DNA of 44,537 bases from Oscillospiraceae bacterium (GCA_015068325.1 SVKQ01000017.1:1-44537); one strand, 5' to 3'; counted from the first letter of the stretch, positions 8,017 through 16,880 are shown. Notes: a model not told the origin generated them from the sequence alone. A program made the numbers and translations.

Positions 8017-8492
8017 TCCCCGTCCTCCTCATAGCCGTATGTCTTCGTCAAGATCAGCGCATCCTCCTTGGGCAAGTCGTAGTAGTTTCTCCGCCGCCCC
8101 GCCTCTTCAAAGCCAAAGCGCCGGTAGAGGGCGATGGCCCCCGTATTGGAGGGCCGTACCTCCAGCGTCAGAAACACCAGACGGTTGGCCCTGGCAAAGC
8201 GATCGAACACAGCGATCAGCTGTCCCGCCACGCCGTGCCGGCGGTACTCCGGGAACACCGCCACATTGGTGATGTAGCCCTCGTCGGCCATCACCAGCAG
8301 TCCGGCGTAGCCCACCACCTGCTCTGTGGCCGGATCCAGCGCTGTCAGAAAGGCGGCACACTGGTTGTCCAGCTCCTCAGCCAGCATCTTCCGCGACCAG
8401 GGGCGGGAAAAGCAGATCCGCTCCAGCCGCGCCAACTCGTCCAGATGGTCCGCCGTCATAGGGACCACCTTCACACGCATCGTCTCACTCAT
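8013..8492 (-). CDS. rimI: Ribosomal protein bS18 alanine N-acetyltransferase
   Basis: This 159-residue GNAT protein has the acetyl-CoA loop PEYRRHGVAGQLI and the RimI-typical segment LEVRPSNTGAIALYRRFGF, followed by RRNYY. RimI acetylates the N-terminus of ribosomal protein S18. The start at 8492 begins MSETMRV and overlaps the polA stop as ATGA; a longer in-frame extension inside polA has no support. RimI and TsaD are neighbours in many Firmicutes, usually with tsaB and tsaE; here polA takes that upstream place. Confidence 0.92.
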   Translation of the reverse strand: MSETMRVKVVPMTADHLDELARLERICFSRPWSRKMLAEELDNQCAAFLTALDPATEQVVGYAGLLVMADEGYITNVAVFPEYRRHGVAGQLIAVFDRFARANRLVFLTLEVRPSNTGAIALYRRFGFEEAGRRRNYYDLPKEDALILTKTYGYEEDGE

Positions 8493-11137
8493 CCCTTCGC
8501 CTCCAGCCAGTTCCGGCCCGCATGGGCCTCGGCCCGCAGAGGCACGGCCAGCGAGACCACCCGCTCCATCTCCTCGGTCAGCAGCCGCTGCACCGTCTCC
8601 TGCTCCGCCTCCGGGCACTCCACGATCAGCTCGTCGTGGACCTGCATGATGAGCCGGGCTGCCAGACCCTCGTCCTTCAGCCGCCGGTACACCCGCACCA
8701 TGGCCAGCTTGATGATGTCGGCGGCGGTGCCCTGGATGGGCATGTTCAGCGCCACCCGCTCGCCGAAGGCGCGCAGGTTGAAGTTGGAGGACTTCAGCTC
8801 CGGCAGCGCCCGACGGCGGTGCCACAGCGTCTCCACATAGCCCCGCTCCTTTGCCTGCTCCACCACGTCGGTCATATACTGCCGCACGCCCTGATAGGTG
8901 TCGAAATACCGCTCCATATAGTCCCGTGCCTCCGCCACCGTAACGCCGATGTCCTGGCTCAGGGAAAAGGCGGAGATGCCGTACACGATGCCGAAGTTTA
9001 CCGCTTTGGCACTGCGGCGCATCTCCCCTGTCACCATGTCCGGGCTCACGTGGAACACCCGGGCCGCGGTGACGGTGTGGAAATCCGCCCCTTCCCGAAA
9101 GGCCTGCTGCATCGCGGTGTCGCCGGCCATGTGGGCCAGCAGCCGCAGTTCGATCTGGGAGTAGTCCGCGTCCACCAGCACGCAGCCCTCTTCCGCTGTG
9201 AACAGCCGCCGGATCTGGCTGCCCAGCTCCGTGCGGGTGGGGATGTTCTGCAGGTTCGGCTCCGTGGAGCTGAGGCGCCCCGTGGCGGTCACGGTCATCT
9301 GAAAGCTGGTGCGCACCCGCCCGTCGGGCCCGATGGCCTTCAAAAGGCCATCGGCGTAGGTGGATTTCAGCTTGCTGTACTGGCGGTACGTCAGGATCTT
9401 CTCCACAATGGGCGCGTCAGGCCGCAGCTTTTCCAGCACGTCGGCGTTGGTGGACCAGCCGGTCTTGGTCTTCTTTCCGTGGGGCAGGTGCAGGTCTTCG
9501 AAGAGCACCTTGCCCAGTTGTTTGGGAGAGTTGATGTTGAACGCCCCGCCGGCCGCGGCGTAGATTTCCCGCTCCAGTGCGTCAATCTCCCTTTGCAGCC
9601 AGTCGCCAAAGGCGGCCAGCGCCCTGCCGTCGCAGCGCATGCCGAAGCGTTCCATCTCCGCCAGCACGCGGCACAGCGGCAGCTCCACCCCGGTGAAGAG
9701 TTCCCACAGCTCCTGCTCGCGGAGGCGGGGCTCCTGAAACTCCCGCAGCGCCGCCACGGCGCTGCAGCGGCTGTCCAGCGCCGCCTCCGCCGCGGCGCTG
9801 TCGCCCAAGGGAGCAAAGTCGGCGGCAGTCAGCGTGCTCTGCCCGAACACCTCCGCATTGTAATAGGACATGAACAGCCGCTCGATTTCGTAGCTGCCGG
9901 CAGTGGCGTCCAGCAGATAGCCCGCCACCGCCGTGTCGAACAGGAAACCGGCGGCGTCCACGCCTCGCTCCAGCAGTGCACGGATCAGATCCTTGCTGTC
10001 GTGGGTGACCTTGCGGATATCTGCGGCAAACAGCGCCGCAAGCAGCGCGTCCCAGTCGCCGCTGTAGCGGCTCTCGATCAGATTGGCAGTCAGAGAGGTC
10101 TTCTCCCCCGTGTCGCACTCCACCGCGACGGCGCCCAGGTCCGGCAGGGCGTATACCGTCACCGCCTCCGTCTGCCGCCACAGGGCCAACAGCTCCGCCG
10201 CCCGCTCCGGCGCCGTCACGGTCTCCGCCGTGATCTGGCAGTCGGTGTCCAGCTCCGCCGTCTCCCGGGCGGGGGAGAGGCCGTACTTGTCGATGAGCTT
10301 TTTGAATTCCAGCTTCAGGAAAATGTCGTACAGCTCCGGCCGGAAAGGCCTGCGCAGGTTCTGCGCCGGGTCGAACTCCAGCGGCGCATCGGTGACGATG
10401 GTGGCCAGCCAGTAGGAATGGCGGGCGCTCTCCTCCCCCTCCGCCAGCTTTTTGATGATGCCCGGCTTGGCGTCCACCGCCGGCATGGCGGCATAAATGG
10501 CGTCCACGGACCGGTACTCCTGCACCAGTGCCAAGGCGGTCTTCTCCCCCACCCCCGGCACGCCGGGGATGTTGTCGGAGCTGTCGCCCATCAGCGCCTT
10601 CAGGTCGATCATGTGGCTGGGCTCGAAGCCGTACTCGGCCTGAAAGGCGTCAGGCGTCATGTCCTTTGTAGTGGTCTGTCCCATTCGGGTGGACACCAGT
10701 TTCACCTTTGTCCGATCGGTGATCAGCTGCAGGCTGTCCTTGTCGCCCGTGACCACCACGCACTCCCAGCCCGCCGCCTCGCACCGGCGGGAGATGGTGC
10801 CGATCAGGTCGTCGGCCTCGTAGCCCGCCAGCTCGTAGCGGGGGATGGACATGGCGTCCAGCACCTGCTTGAGCACCGGCATCTGCACGGCCAACTCCTC
10901 CGGCATACCGTGGCGGGTAGCCTTGTAGGAGGCGTCCGCCCGGTGACGGAAGGTGGGCTCCCGCCGGTCGAAGGTGACGCACAGTGCCTCCGGATGCTCC
11001 TCGTCCACCAACTTCTGTAGTGTGGTTACGAAGCCATACACCGCATGGGTATAGAGTCCCTCCCGGGTGGTGAGGGGGCGGATCCCGTAAAAGGATCGGT
11101 TGATGATGCTGTTGCCGTCCAAAACCATCAGTTTCAA
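8489..11137 (-). CDS. polA: DNA polymerase I
   Basis: At 882 residues this is a standard three-domain Pol I. The N-terminal 5' nuclease (about 1-290) has GYEADDLIGT and TGDKDSLQL. The middle exonuclease-like domain shows TVYALPD where E. coli has its DTE motif, so proofreading is probably lost, as in Bacillus Pol I. The polymerase domain has motif A DADYSQIELR (near 657), motif B RRSAKAVNFGIVYG and motif C QVHDELIVE (near 833). It fills gaps in repair and removes RNA primers. The start is TTG at 11137: GGAGGGA at 11144-11150 is 6 nt away, whereas the internal ATG at 11128 would be 15 nt away. A consensus promoter lies upstream. The 3' end overlaps rimI. Confidence 0.97.
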   Translation of the reverse strand: MKLMVLDGNSIINRSFYGIRPLTTREGLYTHAVYGFVTTLQKLVDEEHPEALCVTFDRREPTFRHRADASYKATRHGMPEELAVQMPVLKQVLDAMSIPRYELAGYEADDLIGTISRRCEAAGWECVVVTGDKDSLQLITDRTKVKLVSTRMGQTTTKDMTPDAFQAEYGFEPSHMIDLKALMGDSSDNIPGVPGVGEKTALALVQEYRSVDAIYAAMPAVDAKPGIIKKLAEGEESARHSYWLATIVTDAPLEFDPAQNLRRPFRPELYDIFLKLEFKKLIDKYGLSPARETAELDTDCQITAETVTAPERAAELLALWRQTEAVTVYALPDLGAVAVECDTGEKTSLTANLIESRYSGDWDALLAALFAADIRKVTHDSKDLIRALLERGVDAAGFLFDTAVAGYLLDATAGSYEIERLFMSYYNAEVFGQSTLTAADFAPLGDSAAAEAALDSRCSAVAALREFQEPRLREQELWELFTGVELPLCRVLAEMERFGMRCDGRALAAFGDWLQREIDALEREIYAAAGGAFNINSPKQLGKVLFEDLHLPHGKKTKTGWSTNADVLEKLRPDAPIVEKILTYRQYSKLKSTYADGLLKAIGPDGRVRTSFQMTVTATGRLSSTEPNLQNIPTRTELGSQIRRLFTAEEGCVLVDADYSQIELRLLAHMAGDTAMQQAFREGADFHTVTAARVFHVSPDMVTGEMRRSAKAVNFGIVYGISAFSLSQDIGVTVAEARDYMERYFDTYQGVRQYMTDVVEQAKERGYVETLWHRRRALPELKSSNFNLRAFGERVALNMPIQGTAADIIKLAMVRVYRRLKDEGLAARLIMQVHDELIVECPEAEQETVQRLLTEEMERVVSLAVPLRAEAHAGRNWLEAKG

Positions 11138-11175
11138 GGGCGATCCCTCCCTGCGTGATTTTCCATAATGGATAT

Positions 11176-11204
11176 ATTATAGTACATTTTTCCCGGCAAG
11201 ACAA
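11176..11204 (-). promoter_or_regulatory. Sigma-A promoter for polA-rimI-tsaD
   Basis: On the minus strand TTGTCT, a 17-nt spacer, then a perfect TATAAT, about 40 nt upstream of the polA TTG start. Confidence 0.85.
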
Positions 11205-11231
11205 CCGGTATTCCCGTCCCCGAAAACACGG

Positions 11232-11263
11232 CAGCCCCGCTGAAAGAGCGCTCAGCAGGGCTG
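11232..11263 (-). terminator. Hairpin after the GerMN lipoprotein gene
   Basis: CAGCCCCGCTGA and TCAGCAGGGCTG pair with one mismatch across an 8-nt loop, 18 nt after the stop codon and just before the polA promoter. There is no long T stretch. Confidence 0.5.
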
Positions 11264-11281
11264 TCGTCTGTTGTCACGTCT

Positions 11282-12196
11282 CTATGCCGCCGTGCCGTCC
11301 AGGGGCTGGCTGATGTCCACCGTGCCGAAGGCACCGCGCAGCTCGCCGTCCAACAGGATCTGCACCCGGTCGATGCCCCGGATAGAGCACAGTGACCGCA
11401 CGATGCTCTGCACCAGCATCGCCTGCTCCTCCTCTGCCTCCGGCAGCAGTTCCTCGTTCGTCCCCGGCAGGTTCAGATAGCACACGCCCTCCTCCGTCCG
11501 CATGGACAGCACCGCGAAGTCCTCCGGCAGCAGCGGTGTCAGTTCCGGGCTCTGGGGCCCTGCCAGCAGGGTGTTCACGACCACCGCAGCCCGTGTCTCA
11601 CCCTCGTACAGCGTCAGCACCCGGTCCTCGCCGACCAGTTCGCCGTCGGCCCCCCGGAAATAGAGCCGGGCGGCAAAGGTGCGCACCACGTCCTCGGTGC
11701 TGGTGAGCAGCGCGTCGCTGGCAAAGAAGGTGTTGCTGTTCCGATAGGCCAGTTCGCGGCCGTTTACCAAGATCCGTACCATAGATATGCCACCGATCTG
11801 GGTCAGTGTCAGCGTCACGCAGTAATCGGCGATGGTCAGTTCCATACCGGACAGCTGCCCGTAGGCGCCGGAGAGATCCACCACGGCCGTGTTCCCGTTG
11901 ACGTTGCAGCTCAAAAGCTGCGTTCCCGCCGGGACAGGGCTGCTGAACCCCGCCGTCCGGCAATTGCCCAGCAGCTGTTCCATGGCCGCCTGTGCCTGCT
12001 CCTGGGTTGTTTTCTCCGCCTGTTGGCTCCAATCCACCTGGACGGAGGCCAGAATGTCGCCGCCCTGCACCGTTTCGGGATCAGCGGCGTAGTATACGGC
12101 CAGTGTATCCCCCTCCGGCACGGACGGCGCAGCGCCGCAGCCGATGACGGAGGCCAGCGTCAGCAGGGTCAGACACAGGGTCATCCACCGCTTCAT
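11282..12196 (-). CDS. GerMN-domain lipoprotein
   Basis: This 304-residue secreted lipoprotein has a hydrophobic signal ending in the lipobox SVIGC (Cys20). Two GerMN-like repeats follow (about 70-170 and 205-300), the second including TLLAGPQSPELTPLLP and a C-terminal VQILLDGE. GerMN domains occur in B. subtilis GerM (sporulation and germination) and in actinobacterial LpqB, a lipoprotein that modulates the MtrB sensor kinase. Here the ATG overlaps the stop of a histidine kinase gene (ATGA), which favours a kinase-associated role over a purely sporulation one. That role is inference. It is the last gene of a four-gene operon. Confidence 0.85.
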   Translation of the reverse strand: MKRWMTLCLTLLTLASVIGCGAAPSVPEGDTLAVYYAADPETVQGGDILASVQVDWSQQAEKTTQEQAQAAMEQLLGNCRTAGFSSPVPAGTQLLSCNVNGNTAVVDLSGAYGQLSGMELTIADYCVTLTLTQIGGISMVRILVNGRELAYRNSNTFFASDALLTSTEDVVRTFAARLYFRGADGELVGEDRVLTLYEGETRAAVVVNTLLAGPQSPELTPLLPEDFAVLSMRTEEGVCYLNLPGTNEELLPEAEEEQAMLVQSIVRSLCSIRGIDRVQILLDGELRGAFGTVDISQPLDGTAA

Positions 12197-13617
12197 GACG
12201 CTTCACCTCCCTCTGCCAGCGGCAGGCGCACGGTGAACACCGTACCTCCGCCTGTCCGCTCCTCCACGGAAATGGTGCCGCCGCGGCGCACCACCGTGTC
12301 CCGCACGATGGCCAGCCCCAGCCCGGTGCCGCCCACTTGGCGGGAGCGCATCTTGTCCACCCGGTAAAAGCGGTCGAAGATCTGGTCCCTGTCCTCGGCG
12401 GGGATGCCGATGCCGTTGTCCTCCACCCGGATGACCACGGCCTGCTCCTCCACCCGCGCTTGGGCATGGACAAAGCCCGCCCGGCCGGAATACTTGATGC
12501 CGTTTTCGATCAGGTTATACAGGATCTGATGGATATCGTCCCCGGCGGCCATGACCACGGCGCTCCCGTCCGCCTCCCAGGACAGAGAGACCTCCTTCTC
12601 CCTTGCCACCAGCCCCAGCATGCGCACCACCCGCTCCAGCACCGGGCCCACATTCACGGCCTCGGCTCGCTCCAGGGCACCGCTGTCCAGTCGGGTCAGG
12701 CGCAGCAGATCCTCGGTGATGCGGCTGAGCCGCTCCGCCTCCTGTCCGATGTCGCTGACGAACTCCCGCACGGTGCTGTCGTCCATATCCTCCGTCTGTA
12801 AAATGGAGTCGGTCAGCAGCCGGATACCAGCCAGCGGCGTCTTCAGCTCATGGCTGGCGTCTGACACGAAGCGGCGGCGGGCGTTCTCGGTGGTCTGCAG
12901 CCGGTCTGTCAGGCTGTTGAACTCGGCCGCGATCTGGGCGATCTCGTCACCGCCCCGCACGTTGGCCCGGTGGCTGTAGGCGCCTTCCCGCACACTGCGG
13001 ATGGCCTGCAACAGGTCGCTGATCTGCCGGGTGAACAATCGGGACAGGATCACGCTCAGCAACAGCACCAGGGCGCCCACCAGCGCGGAGATGGCCTGCA
13101 GGTTTTTTTGAAAGCTCTGCAGCAGTCTTGCCTGCTCCGTGTCGTACTCATAGGCGTAGATAGCGCCCACGGTCCGGCTGCGGTAGACCACCGGCACGGC
13201 GCTGCGGCTGATGAAAGCCTCGCTGTCATAGCGGCAGTAGAAGGCGTCGTTGCCGGCAAGTGCCTGCGCCACCTCCGTGTAAAAGGCATAGAGGCCCCTT
13301 GCGTTGCCCGTCTCACGGGTGTCGTAGAGGATGCGGCCCGCCGTATCCGTGACCAGAATGCGGCTGACGCCCGTCTCCCGCAGCCCGCTGAGGGCCTGCC
13401 CCACGTTCTCCTCCGTCAGCTCCGCCAATCCCGATAGGGACGACTCGATCAGCTTCACGCTGCCGGACATGGAGCTCTGCTTCGAGCGAAACACCAAGTT
13501 CTGCGACACCAGCAGCGGATAGGAGTTCAGCAGCGCCAGCACCGCCAGAATGATCACGATATAGCTCAGGCCGAATTTAAATTGAAGGCTGGTTCTCCCC
13601 TTGAAAATAGTAACCAA
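12193..13617 (-). CDS. Membrane sensor histidine kinase
   Basis: The 474-residue protein has one membrane helix at about 14-33, an extracytoplasmic sensor of about 135 residues, a second helix at about 174-193, then HAMP, HisKA with SDASHELKTPLAG (phospho-acceptor His near 256), and an HATPase domain with the N box NLIENGIKYS, DNGIGIP and GGTGLGLAI. It is a class I kinase of the PhoR/WalK kind. The partner is the upstream response regulator, which it overlaps by 41 nt. The TTG start at 13617 is uncertain: the GGGGAG ahead of it is almost touching the codon, so a start a few codons downstream is possible. The downstream GerMN lipoprotein is translationally coupled. Confidence 0.93.
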   Translation of the reverse strand: MVTIFKGRTSLQFKFGLSYIVIILAVLALLNSYPLLVSQNLVFRSKQSSMSGSVKLIESSLSGLAELTEENVGQALSGLRETGVSRILVTDTAGRILYDTRETGNARGLYAFYTEVAQALAGNDAFYCRYDSEAFISRSAVPVVYRSRTVGAIYAYEYDTEQARLLQSFQKNLQAISALVGALVLLLSVILSRLFTRQISDLLQAIRSVREGAYSHRANVRGGDEIAQIAAEFNSLTDRLQTTENARRRFVSDASHELKTPLAGIRLLTDSILQTEDMDDSTVREFVSDIGQEAERLSRITEDLLRLTRLDSGALERAEAVNVGPVLERVVRMLGLVAREKEVSLSWEADGSAVVMAAGDDIHQILYNLIENGIKYSGRAGFVHAQARVEEQAVVIRVEDNGIGIPAEDRDQIFDRFYRVDKMRSRQVGGTGLGLAIVRDTVVRRGGTISVEERTGGGTVFTVRLPLAEGGEAS

Positions 13618-14278
13618 CTCCCCACTTTGTGATGATGTGCACCGGCGCGGCCGGGTTTGGCTCCAGCTTCTCCCGCAGGCGGCGGATGTGTACGTCCACC
13701 GTGCGGTAATCTCCCACGTAGGAGTATCCCCACACCAGGTTCATCAGGCTCTCCCGGCTGTAGACCCGCCGAGGGTTTTTCATCAGCAGCTCGATCAGGT
13801 CGTACTCCTTGGCGGTCAGGTCGATGATCTGCCCGTCCCGTATGGCCACCCGCTGCTCCATATCCAGGCTCAGCGGTCCCACTGTCAGCAGCGCCGCACT
13901 GCGCTGCTGCTGTGCCGCGCCGCCGGTGCGGCGCAGCAGGGCGCGGATGCGGGCCTTCAGCTCCATGATGTTGAAGGGCTTCGTCACATAGTCGTCCGCC
14001 CCGCAGGCAAAGCCCATCAGCTTGTCGGCATCCTCGCTGCGGGCCGTCAGCATAATCACCGGCACGTCTGAGAACTCCCGGATCTTCATGCAGGCTTCGC
14101 TGCCGGAGAGCACCGGCATCATCAGGTCCAGGATAATCAGATCGAAGCTTCCCGTCCGGGCCATCTCCACGGCGGCGGCCCCGTCATAGGCGGTCTCCAC
14201 CTGATAGCCTTCGTTTTCCAGGTTGAAGCGGATCCCTTTCACCAACAGCTTTTCATCGTCAACTACCAGTATCTTCAC
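13577..14278 (-). CDS. OmpR/PhoB-family response regulator
   Basis: The 233-residue protein has a receiver with the acidic pair Asp7-Asp8, phospho-acceptor Asp51 in ILDLMMP and Lys in YVTKPF. A winged-helix output domain ends with the family pattern VGDYRTVDVHIRRLREKLE and WGVGYYF, close to WalR/PhoP. The GTG start at 14278 is chosen because GGAGGGGAG at 14286-14294 lies 7 nt upstream and the receiver begins there; a longer frame only extends into the ComEA-like gene. It overlaps comEA-like by 20 nt and the kinase by 41 nt, so all are cotranscribed. It is probably phosphorylated by that kinase. Target genes are unknown. Confidence 0.93.
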   Translation of the reverse strand: MKILVVDDEKLLVKGIRFNLENEGYQVETAYDGAAAVEMARTGSFDLIILDLMMPVLSGSEACMKIREFSDVPVIMLTARSEDADKLMGFACGADDYVTKPFNIMELKARIRALLRRTGGAAQQQRSAALLTVGPLSLDMEQRVAIRDGQIIDLTAKEYDLIELLMKNPRRVYSRESLMNLVWGYSYVGDYRTVDVHIRRLREKLEPNPAAPVHIITKWGVGYYFQGENQPSI

Positions 14279-14672
14279 GTCTCGTCTCCCCTCCTGTGTT
14301 CTCCGGGCCCGTTTCACCAGCCGCGGCATAGGGCCGGATGGCCTCCACCGTCTTCTCCCCGATGCCGCTGACCCGCGTCAGCTCGTCCACCGAGACAAAG
14401 GGGCCGTTGGCCTCCCGCTCGGCGATGATCCGCTCCGCCAGCGTCGGCCCGATGCCCGGCAGCTGCTGCAGCGTCTCGGCATCCGCCGTGTTCAGGTCGA
14501 TCAGCCGCTCCTGCGGCTGCGCCGTCTCTCCCGTCTGTCGGGCCGTCACCGTGTAGCTTCCCTGCCTGCCGCCGGCCGCCGTCAGGTGCGCAGTCAGCAC
14601 CGCCGCCAGGAACAGCAGCGTCACCGCCAGCAGGAGCATCTCATTTTTTGTTATGTTTCCCGGCTTTCTCAC
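14259..14672 (-). CDS. ComEA-like helix-hairpin-helix DNA-binding protein
   Basis: The 137-residue protein has a single membrane helix at about 11-30, a short linker and then two helix-hairpin-helix motifs: LPGIGPTLAERIIAER and VSGIGEKTVEAI. ComEA proteins of this layout bind incoming double-stranded DNA at the outer membrane face during competence. It lacks the SLBB domain of B. subtilis ComEA, as many short clostridial versions do, and no comEB or comEC is seen nearby. The start appears to be GTG at 14672, 9 nt after GGGG. It shares its start region with a divergent promoter for the carboxypeptidase gene. A role in DNA uptake is family-based; the operon context points to signalling instead. 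Confidence 0.8.
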   Translation of the reverse strand: MRKPGNITKNEMLLLAVTLLFLAAVLTAHLTAAGGRQGSYTVTARQTGETAQPQERLIDLNTADAETLQQLPGIGPTLAERIIAEREANGPFVSVDELTRVSGIGEKTVEAIRPYAAAGETGPENTGGETRREDTGS

Positions 14673-14674
14673 AG

Positions 14675-14703
14675 TTGACTACCCCATGGTTTTTGCTTAT
14701 AAT
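14675..14703 (+). promoter_or_regulatory. Sigma-A promoter for the D,D-carboxypeptidase gene
   Basis: TTGACT, a 17-nt spacer, then a perfect TATAAT. It points away from the comEA-like gene and leaves a leader of about 90 nt. Confidence 0.88.
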
Positions 14704-14799
14704 AATTTTATTCCCGTTCAAATCCTCCGCGGATCGCCGCTTTGCTGGACGCCGCGTCTGTCTTTTTGCACATTATAACATATCGAGGGAAAAAATCCT

Positions 14800-16152
14800 A
14801 TGAAAATCCGCCGTATTTTGTCTGTTTTTTTGCTGGCCGTCCTTTTGACGGGCCTGCTCTGCGTCGTGCCGGCTCAAGCCATTGAGGATCCGGACATTCA
14901 GGCCAGGGCCGCCATGCTGGTGGACGCCGACACAGGCCGCGTGCTCTATGAGAAAAACGGCTACACCGCACAGTACCCCGCCAGCATCACCAAGGTGATG
15001 GTGGCGCTGCTGGTGCTGGAGGCGGTGGACCAGGGCGACCTGCGGATGGACCAGGAGATTACCGCTACCGAGTCCTCCCTGGCCAACCTGACGCCCGACA
15101 GCAGCACCGCCGATATCGAGGCTGGCGAAACGCTGACGGTGGAGCAGCTGCTCTACTGTATGCTGCTGGTGTCCGCCAACGAGACCGGCGACATTCTGGG
15201 TGAGGCCATGTACGGCAGCGACACAGCCATGGTGGAGCAGATGAACCGGCGGGCGGCGGAGCTGGGCTGCACCAACACCCACTTTGCCAACACCTCCGGT
15301 CTCCACGACCCCAACCACTACATCTCCCCCTGGGACATCTATCTCATCGCCCGCGAGGCGCTGAAGCATGACACCTTCGTCACCATCTGCAGCAGCAAAT
15401 CCTATACCGTGCCGGAGACCAACATGCACCAACAACGGGACCTGCACACCACCAATGCCCTCATCTCCAACTGGCGGTCCACCGGCTACCTCTATGAGGG
15501 CGCCACCGGCATCAAGACCGGCACCACCCAAGAGGCCGGCCACTGTCTGCTGGCTTCCGCCACCCGCAACGGCCGCACCCTCATCAGCATCGTGCTGGGC
15601 GCCGGTATCTCCAGCGAGGAGGACGGCTACCGCACCATGAGCTTTACCGAGACCAGCCGTCTGTTCGACTGGGGCTTTGACAACTTCACCAACCTCACCG
15701 TGCTGGAGGAGGAAAAGCTCTACGCCGTGCCGGTGGAGCTGTCCAAGGAGACCAACACGGTGATGGTCCACCCGGAGCGTACCACCCAGGCGGTGCTGCC
15801 CTACGATCTGGACCCCGAAGCCGACCTGACCTATACGCTGGATCTGCCCACCTCGGTGGACGCGCCCGTCACCGCCGGAGAGCAGCTGGGCACCGTTACC
15901 GTCAGCTACAACGGGCAGGATTACGTCACCGTGCCTCTGCTGGCTCTCAATGATGTGCCTGTGTCCCGGTTTCTGGTGGGCAAGCGGGCTGTGGAGGCCT
16001 TCTTCGCCCGCTCGACCGTCCGGATCGCGCTGGTGGTGCTGGCAGTGCTGATCGTGCTGCTGCTGATCTGGCGGCTGGTCCGTCCCCGCCGGCGCTATGG
16101 CCGCGGCGGCCGCCGCTCGCTCCACAGCTCCTACCGGGGCAGGCGGAGATAA
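14800..16152 (+). CDS. D-alanyl-D-alanine carboxypeptidase (DacF/PBP5-like)
   Basis: The 450-residue protein is an S11-family serine peptidase. A signal peptide (cleavage near VPAQA, residue 27) is followed by the active-site motifs SITK (Ser62-Lys65), SAN (125-127) and KTG (239-241). A PBP5-type C-terminal beta domain follows, then a membrane helix at about 406-427 and an Arg-rich tail with repeated RGR/RRR. The family trims the terminal D-Ala from peptidoglycan stem peptides, controlling cross-linking. A transmembrane C-terminus is more than the amphipathic anchor of E. coli PBP5. The start is supported by GAGGGA at 14785-14790 and a strong vegetative promoter, so it is not clearly the forespore DacF. 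Confidence 0.93.
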   Translation: MKIRRILSVFLLAVLLTGLLCVVPAQAIEDPDIQARAAMLVDADTGRVLYEKNGYTAQYPASITKVMVALLVLEAVDQGDLRMDQEITATESSLANLTPDSSTADIEAGETLTVEQLLYCMLLVSANETGDILGEAMYGSDTAMVEQMNRRAAELGCTNTHFANTSGLHDPNHYISPWDIYLIAREALKHDTFVTICSSKSYTVPETNMHQQRDLHTTNALISNWRSTGYLYEGATGIKTGTTQEAGHCLLASATRNGRTLISIVLGAGISSEEDGYRTMSFTETSRLFDWGFDNFTNLTVLEEEKLYAVPVELSKETNTVMVHPERTTQAVLPYDLDPEADLTYTLDLPTSVDAPVTAGEQLGTVTVSYNGQDYVTVPLLALNDVPVSRFLVGKRAVEAFFARSTVRIALVVLAVLIVLLLIWRLVRPRRRYGRGGRRSLHSSYRGRRR

Positions 16153-16161
16153 AAACGCTGT

Positions 16162-16190
16162 GCTGCCATCCCACGGGATGGCAGCTTCTT
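16162..16190 (+). terminator. Weak terminator between the carboxypeptidase and rluA-like genes
   Basis: GCTGCCATCC and GGATGGCAGC form a 10-bp hairpin with a very short loop, followed by TTCTTTG. The next gene begins 19 nt later, so read-through is likely. Confidence 0.45.
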
Positions 16191-16208
16191 TGAAGGGAGG
16201 CCGTCTGC

Positions 16209-16880
16209 GTGCCGGAACTCACCATTCTCTATGTTGACGAGTACCTGGTCGTGGCCGTCAAGCCCGCCGGCGTCCTGTCGGAGGACAGCGACCGCGGCAC
16301 CTCTATGCCCGCCCTGCTGCGGCGGCATTTCCAGGCGGCCGGGGAGAGCGATTATGTTGCCACCGTCCACCGGCTGGACCGGATCGTGGGCGGCGGGATG
16401 GTGTTCTCCCGCCGGCGGGAAGTCACCGGCAAGCTGGCCGACGCCATCCGGGAGCGCCGCGTCACCAAGGAGTATCTGGCGGTGCTGCGGGGCCACCCCA
16501 CCCCGCCGGCTGACACCCTCACCGACCTGCTGTTCCGGGATGCCGCCCACAACAAGAGCTATGTGGTAAAACGGGTGCGGAAGGGTGTGCGGGAGGCGTC
16601 GCTGGACTACACGGAGTTGGATCGGACGGAGGACCTCTCCCTGGTGCGGATCCAGCTCCACACCGGGCGCACCCATCAGATCCGGGTGCAGTTCTCCTCC
16701 CGCGGTCTGCCGCTGCTGGGCGACATCCGCTACGGCAGCAAGGATCCTCGCTGCGGCGCCGCCCTGTGGTCGTACCGTTTGGCCTTCGATCACCCCGTCA
16801 CCGGGGCAGCTGTGGACGTCACCTGTCCCCCGCCGGACACCTTTCCCTGGGCGCTGTTCGGCGCCATCAGCCGCTTGTAG
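16209..16880 (+). CDS. RluA-family pseudouridine synthase
   Basis: The 223-residue protein has the RluA catalytic motif HRLDR near residue 56 (Asp is the nucleophile) and the substrate-binding segments RVTKEYLAVLRG and HTGRTHQIRVQF. It converts specific uridines in 23S rRNA or tRNA to pseudouridine. There is no S4 domain, and the usual HRLDRxTSG reads HRLDRIVGG here. The target cannot be told from the sequence. The GTG start is set by GGGAGG at 16196-16201. Confidence 0.9.
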   Translation: MPELTILYVDEYLVVAVKPAGVLSEDSDRGTSMPALLRRHFQAAGESDYVATVHRLDRIVGGGMVFSRRREVTGKLADAIRERRVTKEYLAVLRGHPTPPADTLTDLLFRDAAHNKSYVVKRVRKGVREASLDYTELDRTEDLSLVRIQLHTGRTHQIRVQFSSRGLPLLGDIRYGSKDPRCGAALWSYRLAFDHPVTGAAVDVTCPPPDTFPWALFGAISRL

